Assembly (NCBI RefSeq): GCF_007992115.1
Contig: NZ_BJZQ01000004.1
Span: forward strand, 124,001-188,000
Origin: Aeromicrobium flavum
GTDB lineage: Bacteria; Actinomycetota; Actinomycetes; Propionibacteriales; Nocardioidaceae
Reading direction: 5' to 3'
Length of the DNA: 64,000 nt
Position numbers and translations under genes: made by a program. Below are positions 10,656-19,292 of the stretch, piece after piece (positions within the stretch are counted from its first letter, which is position 1; each line of letters begins with the position of its first letter). A model generated the notes under the pieces. It worked only from the letters and a program-made list of their open reading frames with translations. It searched no databases and was not told the DNA's origin.

Positions 10656-12839
10656 TCAGTCGTCGTCGCCGCCGCGCCCGCGATCGCCGCGACCGCGGCC
10701 GGGGCGGTCGTTGCCACCCTTGGTGGCCTTCGGCTGGAAGCTCGGCAGGCTCGCGGAGTCGAACTTGGCCGGGGTGAGGTCCTTCTCGATCTCACCCATG
10801 GCCGCCTTCCACTGCGGGCCGGCCAGCGACGAGCCGCCGGCCTGGTTGAACGACACGGGCACGCCGCGCAGGCTGGTGTTGACCAGGCCGGCCGGCTGAC
10901 CCTTCTTGTTGATGCCGGCGATCATCGAGGCCGCCGAGATCTCGGGGGTGTAGCCGACGTACCAGACGGCCTTGCTGTCGTTGGTCGTACCGGTCTTGGC
11001 CGCCGACGGGATGTTTAGACCGGTGCCGTTCTGGTAGCCGAAGCCGTTCGGCTGCTGCAGGCCCACGAGGATCGCGTTGATCGTGGCGGCGGTCTTCTTG
11101 CTCATGACCCGCTTGCACTCGGGCTTGTACTTCTTCAGCGAGCGGCCGCTGCGGTCGAGGATCTCGGCCACCGGCGCGGGCTCGCAGTACTCGCCGCCGG
11201 CGGCGGGGGTGGCGTAGGCGGCGGCCATGTCGAGCGGGCTGACGTCGATCGGGCCGAGGGTGAACGACGGGATGTAGCTGCCCGGCTGGCCCTTCTTGAT
11301 GTCGGGCTCGGCCGTGGGGATGCCCATCTTCTTGGCCATCTTGACCGTCTCGCAGAGGCCGGCATCACGCTCGAGCTGCGCGAAGTAGGTGTTCACGGAC
11401 TGACGCAGGCCCGTCACCATGTTGAAGCCACCGGCGCCCGTGGAGTTCTTGACCTCCCACTGGCCCGTGCCGTTGCCGTCGCAGTCGAAGTACGTGCCCG
11501 TGGGGATCTTCATGGTCTGCGGGGAGTTGTACGACTTGCTGGGCGGGATGCCGTCCTCGAGCGCCGCGGCGGCGGTGAACATCTTGAACGTCGAGCCGGC
11601 CTGGAAGCCGTTCGAGTCGCCGTACCGCCGGGGCACCGAGAAGTTGATGTACGTCTCGCCCTTCTTCTTGCCCATGGAACGCGACTGGCCGATCGCGCGG
11701 ACCTTGCCGGTGCCGGGCTCGACGAGCGCCAGCGAGCCGATCGCCTTGTCGGTGGGGCCCACGTACTTCGAGACCGCCTTGTTGACCGACTTCTGCATCG
11801 ACAGGTCGATGTTCGACTTGATCGTCAGGCCGCCGCGCTCGAGCATCGCCTGGCGCTCCTTGACGGTCTCGCCGAGCGCCGGCTCCTGCAGCAGGTAGCG
11901 ACGGATGTAGTCGCACGAGAACGCGGCGTCGGAGTCGACACAGCCGTTCGGGAAGGACGTGATCTTCAGGCCGATCGGCGTGGTGCTGAGCTTCTCGGCC
12001 TCGATCGCCGGGACCTTGCCCAGTCGCGCCATGACGCCGAGCACCGTGTTGCGGCGCTGCAGCGCGCGCTCGGGGTAGACGCGGGGGTTGTACTGCTCGG
12101 GGTTCTGCACGAGGCCGGCGAGCGTGGCGGCCTGAGCGGTCGTCAGCTTGTCCGGGCTGACCGAGAAGTAGTGGTACGCCGCGGCGTTGACGCCGTAGGC
12201 GCCGTCACCGAAGTAGGCGATGTTGAGGTAGTGCTCGAGGATCTCGTCCTTGGAGTACTTCTTCTCGTAGTTGATCGCCAGTTTGAGCTCGCGGATCTTG
12301 CGCGCGGTGGAGACCTCGGTGGCGGCGGCGCGCTGCTCCTTGGTGGCCGCCTGCTGGACGAGGGTCAGCTTCACCAGCTGCTGCGTGATCGAGGAGCCGC
12401 CCTGGGTGTTGCCGGCGGAGGCGTTGTTCATCAGGGCGCGCATCGTGCCCTTGAGGTCGAGGGCGCCGTGCTCGTAGAAGCGGTAGTCCTCGATCGAGAT
12501 GATCGCCTGCTGCATCACCGGCGCGATCCGCTTGAGCGGCACGTCCTGGCGGTTCTCCTGGTAGAAGTACGCGACGCGCTGGCCGTTGGAGGCCAAGATG
12601 CGCGTGGTCTGGGGGTTCGGCAGGTCCTGCAGGGCCAGCGGCAGGTCGACGATGTCCTTGCTGGCCTTGTTGGAGGTGGAGGCCAGGAAGGCGGTGCCCG
12701 GGATGAAGATCGCCGCCACGATCACTCCGGCCAGCACCGAGAGCCACGCGATCGAGCCGATCGCCCCCAGCTTCGACGTCGGCTTCGGTTCGGTCTCGGC
12801 GACCTTCTTGATCGAATCGCCCATCTCCTGCCACGCCAT
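10656..12839 (-). CDS. ponA: Bifunctional class A penicillin-binding protein
   Basis: Polymerises and cross-links peptidoglycan at the membrane outer face; 727 residues. A transmembrane helix lies near residues 28-50. The GT51 glycosyltransferase follows, with its catalytic glutamate in SIEDYRFYEHG. The transpeptidase has STFK (active serine), SVN and KTGTTN. The C terminus is a low-complexity Gly/Arg/Asp tail with no PASTA domain, unlike PonA2 of M. tuberculosis. I chose the ATG at 12839, since TATCCT lies 6 nt upstream (leaderless pattern). The 93 nt to the next in-frame ATG at 12932 use A/T-ending codons atypical here. It is divergent from whiB4, as in mycobacteria. Confidence 0.95.
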   Translation of the reverse strand: MAWQEMGDSIKKVAETEPKPTSKLGAIGSIAWLSVLAGVIVAAIFIPGTAFLASTSNKASKDIVDLPLALQDLPNPQTTRILASNGQRVAYFYQENRQDVPLKRIAPVMQQAIISIEDYRFYEHGALDLKGTMRALMNNASAGNTQGGSSITQQLVKLTLVQQAATKEQRAAATEVSTARKIRELKLAINYEKKYSKDEILEHYLNIAYFGDGAYGVNAAAYHYFSVSPDKLTTAQAATLAGLVQNPEQYNPRVYPERALQRRNTVLGVMARLGKVPAIEAEKLSTTPIGLKITSFPNGCVDSDAAFSCDYIRRYLLQEPALGETVKERQAMLERGGLTIKSNIDLSMQKSVNKAVSKYVGPTDKAIGSLALVEPGTGKVRAIGQSRSMGKKKGETYINFSVPRRYGDSNGFQAGSTFKMFTAAAALEDGIPPSKSYNSPQTMKIPTGTYFDCDGNGTGQWEVKNSTGAGGFNMVTGLRQSVNTYFAQLERDAGLCETVKMAKKMGIPTAEPDIKKGQPGSYIPSFTLGPIDVSPLDMAAAYATPAAGGEYCEPAPVAEILDRSGRSLKKYKPECKRVMSKKTAATINAILVGLQQPNGFGYQNGTGLNIPSAAKTGTTNDSKAVWYVGYTPEISAASMIAGINKKGQPAGLVNTSLRGVPVSFNQAGGSSLAGPQWKAAMGEIEKDLTPAKFDSASLPSFQPKATKGGNDRPGRGRGDRGRGGDDD

Positions 12840-12949
12840 GGCACGAGGATACGGGAGTTTCGCAACCACTTCGCTCACCGCGGCGACGCGCGCGTGCGGC
12901 CGTCCGCGCACCCTCGCGGGATCGAGTCCCATGGGACCCTACTGACTCT

Positions 12950-12966
12950 TTGGAACTATGTCCCAA
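12950..12966. promoter_or_regulatory. Imperfect palindrome in the ponA-whiB4 intergenic region
   Basis: TTGGAAC-TAT-GTCCCAA, 7-bp arms with one mismatch, lies in the 243-bp divergent region. It is 111 bp upstream of the ponA start and 117 bp upstream of whiB4. It might bind a regulator of either gene; this is a pattern only. Confidence 0.3.
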
Positions 12967-13082
12967 CTACCCGGAGGAATCTGTCCGGTTCGTCGGAAAA
13001 TCCCTACGCTGGTGTCACAGCAGAAACAAATTCGCCTTCCGGTCATGGGGACCGGGTGGATCTCGGGAAAGGGTCTCTGCGC

Positions 13083-13343
13083 ATGTGGAACGACAACTGG
13101 TCTCAAGAGGCCGCCTGCTTGGGCAAGTCCGACGATCTCTTCGTCAAGGGTGCCGAGCAGAACCGCGCCAAGCTCGTGTGCAACGGCTGCGACGTGCGGG
13201 CCGAGTGCCTCGCCGAAGCCCTGGACAACCGCATCGAGTGGGGCGTGTGGGGCGGCATGACCGAGCGCGAGCGTCGCGCCCTGCTCCGTCGCAAGCCCAA
13301 CGTGCGCAAGTGGCGCGACCTGCTGGTCCCCGCCGCGAGCTGA
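13083..13343 (+). CDS. whiB4: WhiB-family iron-sulfur regulator, WhiB4/WblA type
   Basis: 86-residue redox-sensitive transcription factor. The four [4Fe-4S] cysteines are Cys12, Cys33, Cys36 and Cys42 (C-x20-C-x2-C-x5-C), followed by the GVWGG turn and a basic C-terminal tail (RALLRRKPNVRKWRD) for DNA contact. The sequence and the location, between a divergent class A PBP and a convergent pair of ArsA-like ATPases, match M. tuberculosis WhiB4 (Rv3681c) and Streptomyces WblA. The start follows AAAGGG. A TACGCT at 13005-13010 could be the -10 box, giving a leader of about 65 nt. In the family it responds to oxygen or NO and tunes oxidative-stress and developmental genes. Confidence 0.93.
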   Translation: MWNDNWSQEAACLGKSDDLFVKGAEQNRAKLVCNGCDVRAECLAEALDNRIEWGVWGGMTERERRALLRRKPNVRKWRDLLVPAAS

Positions 13344-13353
13344 CCCGAGTCCC

Positions 13354-14550
13354 TCAGGCGCCGGGCGCGCCGAGGTGGGAGCCGATGGTCCGCAACCCCT
13401 CGAGGTCGTGGACGTCGGAGTCCAGGGCCGGGATCGCCACGACCTCGACGTTGCGGTGCGCCGCACTGAAGCGGTCGCGCAGCCGGTTCTCCCGCTCGGC
13501 CAGCCGCATCCGCTCGGCGTGCACGTCGAGCAGCTCGGCCGTCCGACGCTCCGCGGCCTTGCCGTCCGCCAGCCGGGGTGACGCCGACTCCGCGTCCGCC
13601 GCACTGACGCCGGCCGCCGCCTCGTCGTGGACCCGGTTGACCACCAGGCCCGCCAGCGGCATGTCGTCCGCCGCCAGCCGCTCGACGAAGTAGGCCGCCT
13701 CGCGCATCGCCGCCGACTCCGGCGCGGCGATGACCAGGAACGCCGTCCCCTCCGCCTGCAGCAGCGAGAACGTCGCCTCGGCGCGCTGGCGGAACCCGCC
13801 GAACAGCGTGTCGAACGCGGCGATGAACGTCTGCATGTCGGTGAGGACCTGCGCCCCGAGCACCTTGTTGAGCGCCCCGGTCACGATCGCCAGCCCCGCC
13901 GAAAGCAGCTTCGCCGGCCCTCGCGCGGGCGCCAGCATCAACCGGATGAACCGCCCGTCGAGCAGCGACGAGAGCCGCTCCGGCGCGTCGAGGAAGTCCA
14001 GCGCCGACCGCGAGGGCGGCGTGTCGACGACGATCAGGTCCCAGCGCTCCTCGGCGTGCAGCTGGCCCAGCTTCTCCATCGCCATGTACTCCTGCGTGCC
14101 CGCGAAGGAGCTCGACAGCGCGACGTAGAAGGGGTTCGTCAGGATCTCGGCGGCCTTCTCGGGCGAGGCGTGCGCCTCGACGACCTCGTCGAAGGTCGTC
14201 TTCATGTCGAGCATCATCGCGTCGAGCGATCCGCCGGCGGACGTGTCGATGCCCTTCACCGGGCGTGGCGTGTTGTCGAGTTCCAGCAGGCCGAGCGACT
14301 GTGCCAGCCGGCGGGCCGGGTCGATCGTCAGGACGCAGACCGTGCGGCCCTGCTCGGCGGCGCGGAGCGCCACGGCGGCCGCGGTCGTGGTCTTGCCGAC
14401 GCCACCGGAGCCGCAGCACACCACGATGCGGGTGCGCGGGTCGGCGATCAGCCCGTCGACGTCGATGCGCGCCGGCTGCTGCGTGGACGAGAGCCGCCGC
14501 TCGGTGTGGGGACGGCGCTCGCGCGGCGTGGTCGTCGCGCGGCCGCTCAT
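13354..14550 (-). CDS. ArsA/GET3-like P-loop ATPase (Rv3680-type)
   Basis: 398 residues. An unstructured Arg/Thr-rich N terminus (1-35) precedes a deviant Walker A, CCGSGGVGKTTT, and switch segments LTIDPARRLAQSLG and IVVDTPPSRSALDFLD. In M. tuberculosis the orthologous pair Rv3679-Rv3680 forms a heterodimeric anion-transporting-ATPase-like complex implicated in envelope or glycerol stress. No arsenite-binding cysteine cluster is evident, so arsenic efflux is unlikely. The start overlaps the stop of the paired ATPase gene by 4 bp. It converges with whiB4, 10 bp apart. Confidence 0.9.
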   Translation of the reverse strand: MSGRATTTPRERRPHTERRLSSTQQPARIDVDGLIADPRTRIVVCCGSGGVGKTTTAAAVALRAAEQGRTVCVLTIDPARRLAQSLGLLELDNTPRPVKGIDTSAGGSLDAMMLDMKTTFDEVVEAHASPEKAAEILTNPFYVALSSSFAGTQEYMAMEKLGQLHAEERWDLIVVDTPPSRSALDFLDAPERLSSLLDGRFIRLMLAPARGPAKLLSAGLAIVTGALNKVLGAQVLTDMQTFIAAFDTLFGGFRQRAEATFSLLQAEGTAFLVIAAPESAAMREAAYFVERLAADDMPLAGLVVNRVHDEAAAGVSAADAESASPRLADGKAAERRTAELLDVHAERMRLAERENRLRDRFSAAHRNVEVVAIPALDSDVHDLEGLRTIGSHLGAPGA

Positions 14551-15524
14551 CGGGCGTCCTCCACGAGCGGGGCCAGCTCGACGGCGAGGTCCTGCAGGGC
14601 TCCGACGTCGATGCCGCCGGTCAGCAGCGGCAGCGCCACGTGCGGCCGCCCGCAGTCCTCGATGATCGCCTGCTGCGCGGTCTGGAGCCGCTGGCGCTCG
14701 ACGTGACCGTGCCCGTCGGCCACGAGCGTGGCCGCCGCCGCGGCGGGCAGGCCCGCTCGCTCGAGCACCGGGGCGACGGCCTTCGCGTCGAGCCGGCCGC
14801 CCTCCAGCGCCTCGATCGTGTCGTCGGAGAGCAGGGACGGGCGGACGAGGTTGACGACGACGTGGCCGACCCGGAGACCCTCCCGGGTCAGCTCGTCGAT
14901 GCCGTCGAGGGTCTCCTGCACGGGCATCTCCTCCAGCACGGTGACCAGGTGCACGGTCGTCTGCGGGCTGCGCATCATCGTCATGATCGACTCGGACTGC
15001 GTCTTGATCGGGCCCACCTTGGCCAGGCCGGCGACGTCGTCGTTGACCCCGAGGAAGCGAGCGATCCGCCCGGTGGGCGGGGCGTCGACGACGACGGCGT
15101 CGTAGACGAACTCCGAGGACTTGCCCCGGCGCCGGCGTGCGGCCTCGTAGACCTTGCCCGTCAGCAGCACGTCGCGCACACCCGGCGCGATCGTCGTGGC
15201 GAAGTCGATGACGCCGAACTTGTCGAGAGCCCGGCCGGCGCGGCCGAGGCGGTAGTACATCTGCAGGTACTCCAGCAGCGCGGCCTCGGGATCGATGGCG
15301 AGCGCGTGGACGTGTCCGCCCTCGTCGCTGGTGGCGATGCGGCGCTCCTCGTACGGCAGCGGCGGCACGTCGAAGAGCTGGGCGATGCCCTGGCGGCCCT
15401 CGACCTCGCAGAGCAGCACCTTGCGGCCCCGGCCGGCGAGGGCCAGGGCGAGGGCGGCGGCCACGGTCGTCTTGCCGGTGCCGCCCTTGCCCGTCACGAC
15501 GTGCAGGGGGGTCGAGTTCGCCAC
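14547..15524 (-). CDS. ArsA/GET3-like P-loop ATPase (Rv3679-type)
   Basis: 325 residues. The deviant Walker A VTGKGGTGKTT sits near residue 10, with further ATPase segments AVVVDAPPTGRIARFL and HVVVNLVRPS. It is the partner of the downstream ATPase; the two genes overlap by 4 bp, as expected of subunits of one complex. The GTG start is preceded by TAGTCT with a 7-nt spacer (leaderless pattern). It is divergent from the small DUF4177 gene, the arrangement seen in mycobacteria around Rv3678A. The biochemical substrate is not known. Confidence 0.9.
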   Translation of the reverse strand: MANSTPLHVVTGKGGTGKTTVAAALALALAGRGRKVLLCEVEGRQGIAQLFDVPPLPYEERRIATSDEGGHVHALAIDPEAALLEYLQMYYRLGRAGRALDKFGVIDFATTIAPGVRDVLLTGKVYEAARRRRGKSSEFVYDAVVVDAPPTGRIARFLGVNDDVAGLAKVGPIKTQSESIMTMMRSPQTTVHLVTVLEEMPVQETLDGIDELTREGLRVGHVVVNLVRPSLLSDDTIEALEGGRLDAKAVAPVLERAGLPAAAAATLVADGHGHVERQRLQTAQQAIIEDCGRPHVALPLLTGGIDVGALQDLAVELAPLVEDAR

Positions 15525-15601
15525 GTCGTCGAGACTACCGAGGGTCGGGCGGTCGCGTCGGGCGAGAACTCGGCCCCGCCGCGCCCGATACAGTCGGGAC
15601 C

Positions 15602-15757
15602 ATGACCCAGTGGGAATACCTGACGGCCCCCGTGCTCGTCCACGCGACCAAGCAGATCCTCGACAACTTCGGCCGCGACGGCTGGGAGCTCGTGCAGATC
15701 GTTCCCGGCATGAACCCCGAGAACCTCGTCGCCTACTTCAAGCGGCCGGTGGCCTGA
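15602..15757 (+). CDS. DUF4177-like small protein
   Basis: 51 residues, beginning M-T-Q-W-E-Y-L-T-A-P-V and containing FGRDGWELVQIVPG, the core of the DUF4177 family (small proteins of unknown function). It corresponds to M. tuberculosis Rv3678A by sequence style and position. TACAGT lies 7 nt before the ATG, a leaderless-type start. The next gene (RidA) starts 1 bp after the stop, so this tiny gene leads a five-base-to-overlapping operon that runs through the NUDIX and metallo-beta-lactamase genes. Confidence 0.88.
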   Translation: MTQWEYLTAPVLVHATKQILDNFGRDGWELVQIVPGMNPENLVAYFKRPVA

Positions 15758-15758
15758 C

Positions 15759-16217
15759 ATGGGCGCCGTCGTCGAACGACTCGCGTCGCTGGGGCTGACC
15801 GTGCCCGACGTCGCCGCCCCGGTGGCGTCCTACGTCCCCGCGGTACGCAGCGGGGCCCACGTGTACACCTCGGGTCAGCTGCCGTTCGTCGACGGCGTGC
15901 TCCCGGGCACGGGCAAGGTGGGCGCCGAGGTGACCCCCGAGGACGCCCAGGAGTACGCGAAGCTCTGCGCCCTCAACGTCATCGCCGCGATCAACTCGAT
16001 CGTCGACCTCGACTCCGTCGTGCGCGTGGTCAAGCTGACGGTCTTCGTCGCCAGCGCCCCGGACTTCACCGGTCAGCCCGCGGTGGCCAACGGCGCCAGC
16101 GACCTGATCGCCGCCGCCTTCGGTGCCGCCGGATCGCACGCGCGCAGCGCCGTCGGCGTCGCCGTCCTGCCCCTGGACACGCCCGTCGAGGTGGATGCGA
16201 TCGTCGAGGTGGCCTGA
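15759..16217 (+). CDS. RidA/YjgF-family protein
   Basis: 152 residues. Family members hydrolyse reactive enamine/imine intermediates released by PLP enzymes. Seen here are the family segments TSGQLPF, the AINSIVDLDSVVRVVKLTVFVAS strand-helix and the C-terminal VEVDAIVEVA. The usual catalytic arginine near residue 105 would fall in the AGSHARSAVGV segment. It is the ortholog in position of Rv3678c. It sits inside the operon led by the DUF4177 gene, with 1-bp gaps on both sides. Confidence 0.9.
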   Translation: MGAVVERLASLGLTVPDVAAPVASYVPAVRSGAHVYTSGQLPFVDGVLPGTGKVGAEVTPEDAQEYAKLCALNVIAAINSIVDLDSVVRVVKLTVFVASAPDFTGQPAVANGASDLIAAAFGAAGSHARSAVGVAVLPLDTPVEVDAIVEVA

Positions 16218-16218
16218 C

Positions 16219-17031
16219 GTGCTCGTCCCCGTCCCGCCGAACATGCTGGAACGGCTCGAGGGCTTCGACCCGGCGACTGCCGTCCAGCCCAAGGACGCCG
16301 CCACGATCGCCGTCGTGCGCGACGGGGAGGACGGGCTCGAGGCGTTCCTGATGCGCCGCCACTCGGCCATGGCCTTCGCCGCGGGGATGTACGTCTTCCC
16401 CGGCGGCGGCGTGCAGGACGACGACGGCGAGCCGATGGAGTGGGTCGGCCCCTCCCCCGAGGACTGGGCCGTCCGGTTCTCGTGCGAGCCGGACCGCGCC
16501 CGGCGCCTCGTCGTCGCGGCCGTACGCGAGACCTTCGAGGAGACCGGCGTGCTGCTGGCCGGCCCCGACGAGCACTCCGTCGTGGGCGACACCACCGACC
16601 TGGCCGGCGCGCGGGACGACCTCGAGGCCAAGAAGATGTCCTTCGCGCGCTTCCTCGCCGACGAGGGGCTCGTGCTGCGGGCCGACCTACTCGGCGGCTG
16701 GGCACACTGGATCACCCCCGCACTCGAGCCGCGTCGCTACGACACCCGGTTCTTCGTGGCCGCGCTGCCTCAGGGCCAGCGCATCGGCACCGTCAGCACC
16801 GAGGCCGACAAGTCGCTGTGGGCCCCGCTGTCGAGCGTCCTGGCGCTCGTCGACCAGGGACGGGCGGCGATGATGCCGCCCACCGCCGTCACCTGCCGCG
16901 AGCTGGCCCCGCTGTCGGCCGGCGAGGTGCTGGCCGCAGCCGCCGCGCGCACCATCGGCGCCATCGAGCCGCGCTTCGTCCAGCAGGACGGCCGGTGGTT
17001 CCTCGACGTCGACCGCGAGGAGCAGCTGTGA
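16219..17031 (+). CDS. NUDIX hydrolase domain protein
   Basis: 270 residues. A NUDIX fold with the box GGGVQDDD...AVRETFEETGVLL (E-x-x-E-E core present, with a long insertion between the glycine and the REx2EE parts), near residues 60-115. This extended architecture is typical of actinobacterial NUDIX proteins beside RidA and metallo-beta-lactamase genes. The hydrolysed nucleotide or CoA derivative is unknown. The GTG at 16219 is 1 bp after the RidA stop; an alternative ATG lies 8 codons on. The stop overlaps the following GTG. Confidence 0.85.
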   Translation: MLVPVPPNMLERLEGFDPATAVQPKDAATIAVVRDGEDGLEAFLMRRHSAMAFAAGMYVFPGGGVQDDDGEPMEWVGPSPEDWAVRFSCEPDRARRLVVAAVRETFEETGVLLAGPDEHSVVGDTTDLAGARDDLEAKKMSFARFLADEGLVLRADLLGGWAHWITPALEPRRYDTRFFVAALPQGQRIGTVSTEADKSLWAPLSSVLALVDQGRAAMMPPTAVTCRELAPLSAGEVLAAAAARTIGAIEPRFVQQDGRWFLDVDREEQL

Positions 17032-17792
17032 GCACGCAGGTCACCTCCCGGGCGTCGTTCATCCTCGCCGACAACCCCGGGATCATGACGCTCGACGGCA
17101 CCAACACGTGGATCCTGCGTGAGCCGGGGGCGTCCCGGTCCGTCGTCGTCGATCCCGGTCCCGACCTCGCCGAGCACATCGACGCCGTCGTCGCCGCGGC
17201 CGGCGAGGTGGCGCTGGTGCTGTTCACGCACCACCACTGGGACCACACCGACGCCCTCGCGAGCATCGTCGGGGCGACGGGCGCCCCGACCCGCGCGCTC
17301 TCACCCGAGCACACACGGGCGGCCGAGCCGCTGCGCGACGGCGAGACGATCGAGGTCGACGGCCTGCGCATCGACGTGGTCGCCGCGCCGGGCCACACCC
17401 GCGACTCGATGGCGTTCGTGCTCCCGCAGGACGGCGCCCTGCTCAGCGGCGACACCGTGCTGGGTCGTGGCACCACGGTGGTGGCCCACCCCGACGGGGC
17501 GCTCGGACCGTACCTCGACTCGCTGCGCCGGTTCCGCTCCCTGGTGACCGACGGCCACGTCGGCACGATCCTGCCCGGGCACGGACCGGTGATCGACGAC
17601 CCGGCGGCGGTGCTGGACTTCTACCTCGCCCACCGCGAGGAGCGGCTGGAGCAGGTCCGCGCGGCGAGGGCGGCCGGTGCGCGCACGGCGCGCCAAGTGG
17701 TCGAGACCGTCTACGCCGACGTCGACCCGGTCCTGTGGGACGCGGCCGAGGCCTCGGTCCGCGCCCAGCTCGAGCACCTCGACGAGGCCTGA
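17028..17792 (+). CDS. Metallo-beta-lactamase-fold hydrolase
   Basis: 254 residues, Rv3677c-type. The zinc motif THHHWDH (H-x-H-x-D-H) lies near residues 65-71, with further ligands in APGHTRDSM, LSGDTV and LPGHGPV. A C-terminal helical extension of about 55 residues is characteristic of the glyoxalase II/RNase Z/LACTB2-like group. It is more likely a thioesterase or nuclease than an antibiotic-degrading enzyme. The GTG start overlaps the NUDIX stop by 4 bp. It converges with crp 9 bp downstream. Confidence 0.9.
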   Translation: MSTQVTSRASFILADNPGIMTLDGTNTWILREPGASRSVVVDPGPDLAEHIDAVVAAAGEVALVLFTHHHWDHTDALASIVGATGAPTRALSPEHTRAAEPLRDGETIEVDGLRIDVVAAPGHTRDSMAFVLPQDGALLSGDTVLGRGTTVVAHPDGALGPYLDSLRRFRSLVTDGHVGTILPGHGPVIDDPAAVLDFYLAHREERLEQVRAARAAGARTARQVVETVYADVDPVLWDAAEASVRAQLEHLDEA

Positions 17793-17801
17793 CCTCCCGG
17801 C

Positions 17802-18479
17802 TCAGCGCGAGCGGCGCTTGAGGCGCTCGAGGTCGAGGATGATGACCGAGCGGGGCTCGAGGCGCAGCCAGCCGCGCGACGCGAAGTCGGCGAGGGCCTT
17901 GTTGACCGTCTCGCGGGACGCGCCGACGAGCTGGGCGAGCTCCTCCTGCGTGAGGTCGTGGTTGACGTGGATGCCGTCGTCGGCCTCGCGCCCGAAGCGG
18001 GCGGCCAGGTCGAGCAGCGCCTTGGAGACACGGCCGGGCACGTCGGAGAAGACCAGGTCGCCGACGACCTCGTTGGTGCGGCGCAGCCGGCCGGCCAGCT
18101 GGTTCAGCAGCGCGTACGCGACGTCGGGGTGCGACTGCAGCACCGGGTTGAGCGCGCTGTGACCGAGGCTGCGCAGCTCCACGTCGGTGACGGCGGTCGC
18201 GGTGGCCGAGCGCGGGCCCGGGTCGAAGAACGACAGCTCGCCGAACATCTGGCCGGGGCCGAGGATGGCGATGAGGTTCTCGCGCCCGTCGACCGAGCGG
18301 CGGCCCAGCTTGATCTTGCCGTCGATGACGACATAGAGCTGGTCACCCTCGTCACCCTCGCCGAACAGGACCTCGCCGCGGCGCAGGGTCACGGTCGACA
18401 TGGAGGACTCGAGCGCGCCGGAGGCGTCGTCGTCGAGGCCGTTGAACAGGGGGGCTTGGCGCAGAACATCATCGGTCAC
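17802..18479 (-). CDS. crp: cAMP-responsive Crp/GlxR-type global regulator
   Basis: 225 residues, the size of M. tuberculosis Crp (Rv3676). The cyclic-nucleotide domain has the phosphate-binding cassette [18 protein letters not shown]. The C-terminal winged helix includes [21 protein letters not shown], the recognition helix characteristic of the TGTGA-N6-TCACA-binding actinobacterial group. I chose the GTG at 18479, which aligns with the family N terminus and has GAAACT 6 nt upstream; the in-frame ATG at 18497 is an alternative. It is divergent from nth, as in mycobacteria and corynebacteria. Confidence 0.95.
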   Translation of the reverse strand: MTDDVLRQAPLFNGLDDDASGALESSMSTVTLRRGEVLFGEGDEGDQLYVVIDGKIKLGRRSVDGRENLIAILGPGQMFGELSFFDPGPRSATATAVTDVELRSLGHSALNPVLQSHPDVAYALLNQLAGRLRRTNEVVGDLVFSDVPGRVSKALLDLAARFGREADDGIHVNHDLTQEELAQLVGASRETVNKALADFASRGWLRLEPRSVIILDLERLKRRSR

Positions 18480-18560
18480 ACCAGTAGTTTCCCACATGCA
18501 ACCCAGATCACACCCACGTTGTCGCCCTGCGCGTGTGACGAGGCCGGATACGGTGTTAGC

Positions 18561-19292
18561 GTGCCCGCCGATCCGAGCCCCGCGACCGCCCGCCCGGCGA
18601 CGTCGTTGGTCCGGCGCGCGCGCAAGATCAACCGGGTCCTGGCGCAGACGTACCCGGACGCACGGTGCGAGCTCGACTTCGAGGATCCGTTCCAGCTGCT
18701 GGTCGCCACGGTCCTGTCGGCACAGACCACCGACCGCCGGGTCAACGCCGTCACGCCGGCCCTGTTCGCGGCCTTCCCCGACGCCGCCGCGCTGGCCGGG
18801 GCCGACCGCACGGTGGTCGAGGAGATCGTCCGGCCCACCGGCTTCTTCCGGGCCAAGACCGAGAGCGTCCTCGGCCTCTCGGCCGCCCTGGTCGATCGGT
18901 TCGACGGCCGGGTGCCCGGCCGGCTCGCCGACCTGGTCTCGCTGCCCGGCGTCGGCCGCAAGACCGCCAACGTCGTGCTCGGCAACGCGTTCGGCGTCCC
19001 GGGGATCACGGTCGACACCCACTTCGCGCGGCTCGTCCGCCGGTGGGAGTGGGTCGACGAGGCCACCGCCAAGGATCCGGTCAAGACCGAGCACGCCGTG
19101 GGCGCCCTGTTCCCACGCGGCGACTGGACGATGCTGTGCCATCACGTCATCTGGCACGGACGGCGCCGGTGCCACGCCAAGCGACCCGCGTGCGGCGCCT
19201 GCCCGGTCGCCCAGTGGTGCCCCTCGTACGGCATCGGGCCCACGGACCCCGAGGTCGCCGCGGCGCTGGTGGCCACGCAGGGACCCGCATGA
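18561..19292 (+). CDS. nth: Endonuclease III
   Basis: DNA glycosylase/AP lyase that removes oxidised pyrimidines; 243 residues. The HhH motif [12 protein letters not shown] contains the catalytic Lys134, and VDTHFAR the catalytic Asp152. Cys204, Cys211, Cys214 and Cys220 (C-x6-C-x2-C-x5-C) hold the [4Fe-4S] cluster. The GTG start has TACGGT 6 nt upstream (leaderless pattern). The stop overlaps the next NUDIX gene (ATGA). The crp-nth divergence is conserved in actinobacteria. Confidence 0.97.
   Translation: MPADPSPATARPATSLVRRARKINRVLAQTYPDARCELDFEDPFQLLVATVLSAQTTDRRVNAVTPALFAAFPDAAALAGADRTVVEEIVRPTGFFRAKTESVLGLSAALVDRFDGRVPGRLADLVSLPGVGRKTANVVLGNAFGVPGITVDTHFARLVRRWEWVDEATAKDPVKTEHAVGALFPRGDWTMLCHHVIWHGRRRCHAKRPACGACPVAQWCPSYGIGPTDPEVAAALVATQGPA

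Noticed and set aside
12840-12932. Longer N terminus for the class A PBP
   Set aside because: Codons such as GTT, AAA, TAT and CCT are atypical for this genome, and a -10-like TATCCT sits 6 nt before the ATG at 12839.
17028-17792. Beta-lactam resistance enzyme
   Set aside because: It has a C-terminal extension and operon partners typical of the Rv3677c-like hydrolases, and no signal peptide.
18508-18538. TCACAC and GTGTGA between crp and nth as a Crp autoregulatory site
   Set aside because: The half-sites face the wrong way (TCACA...TGTGA) and the spacing does not fit TGTGA-N6-TCACA.
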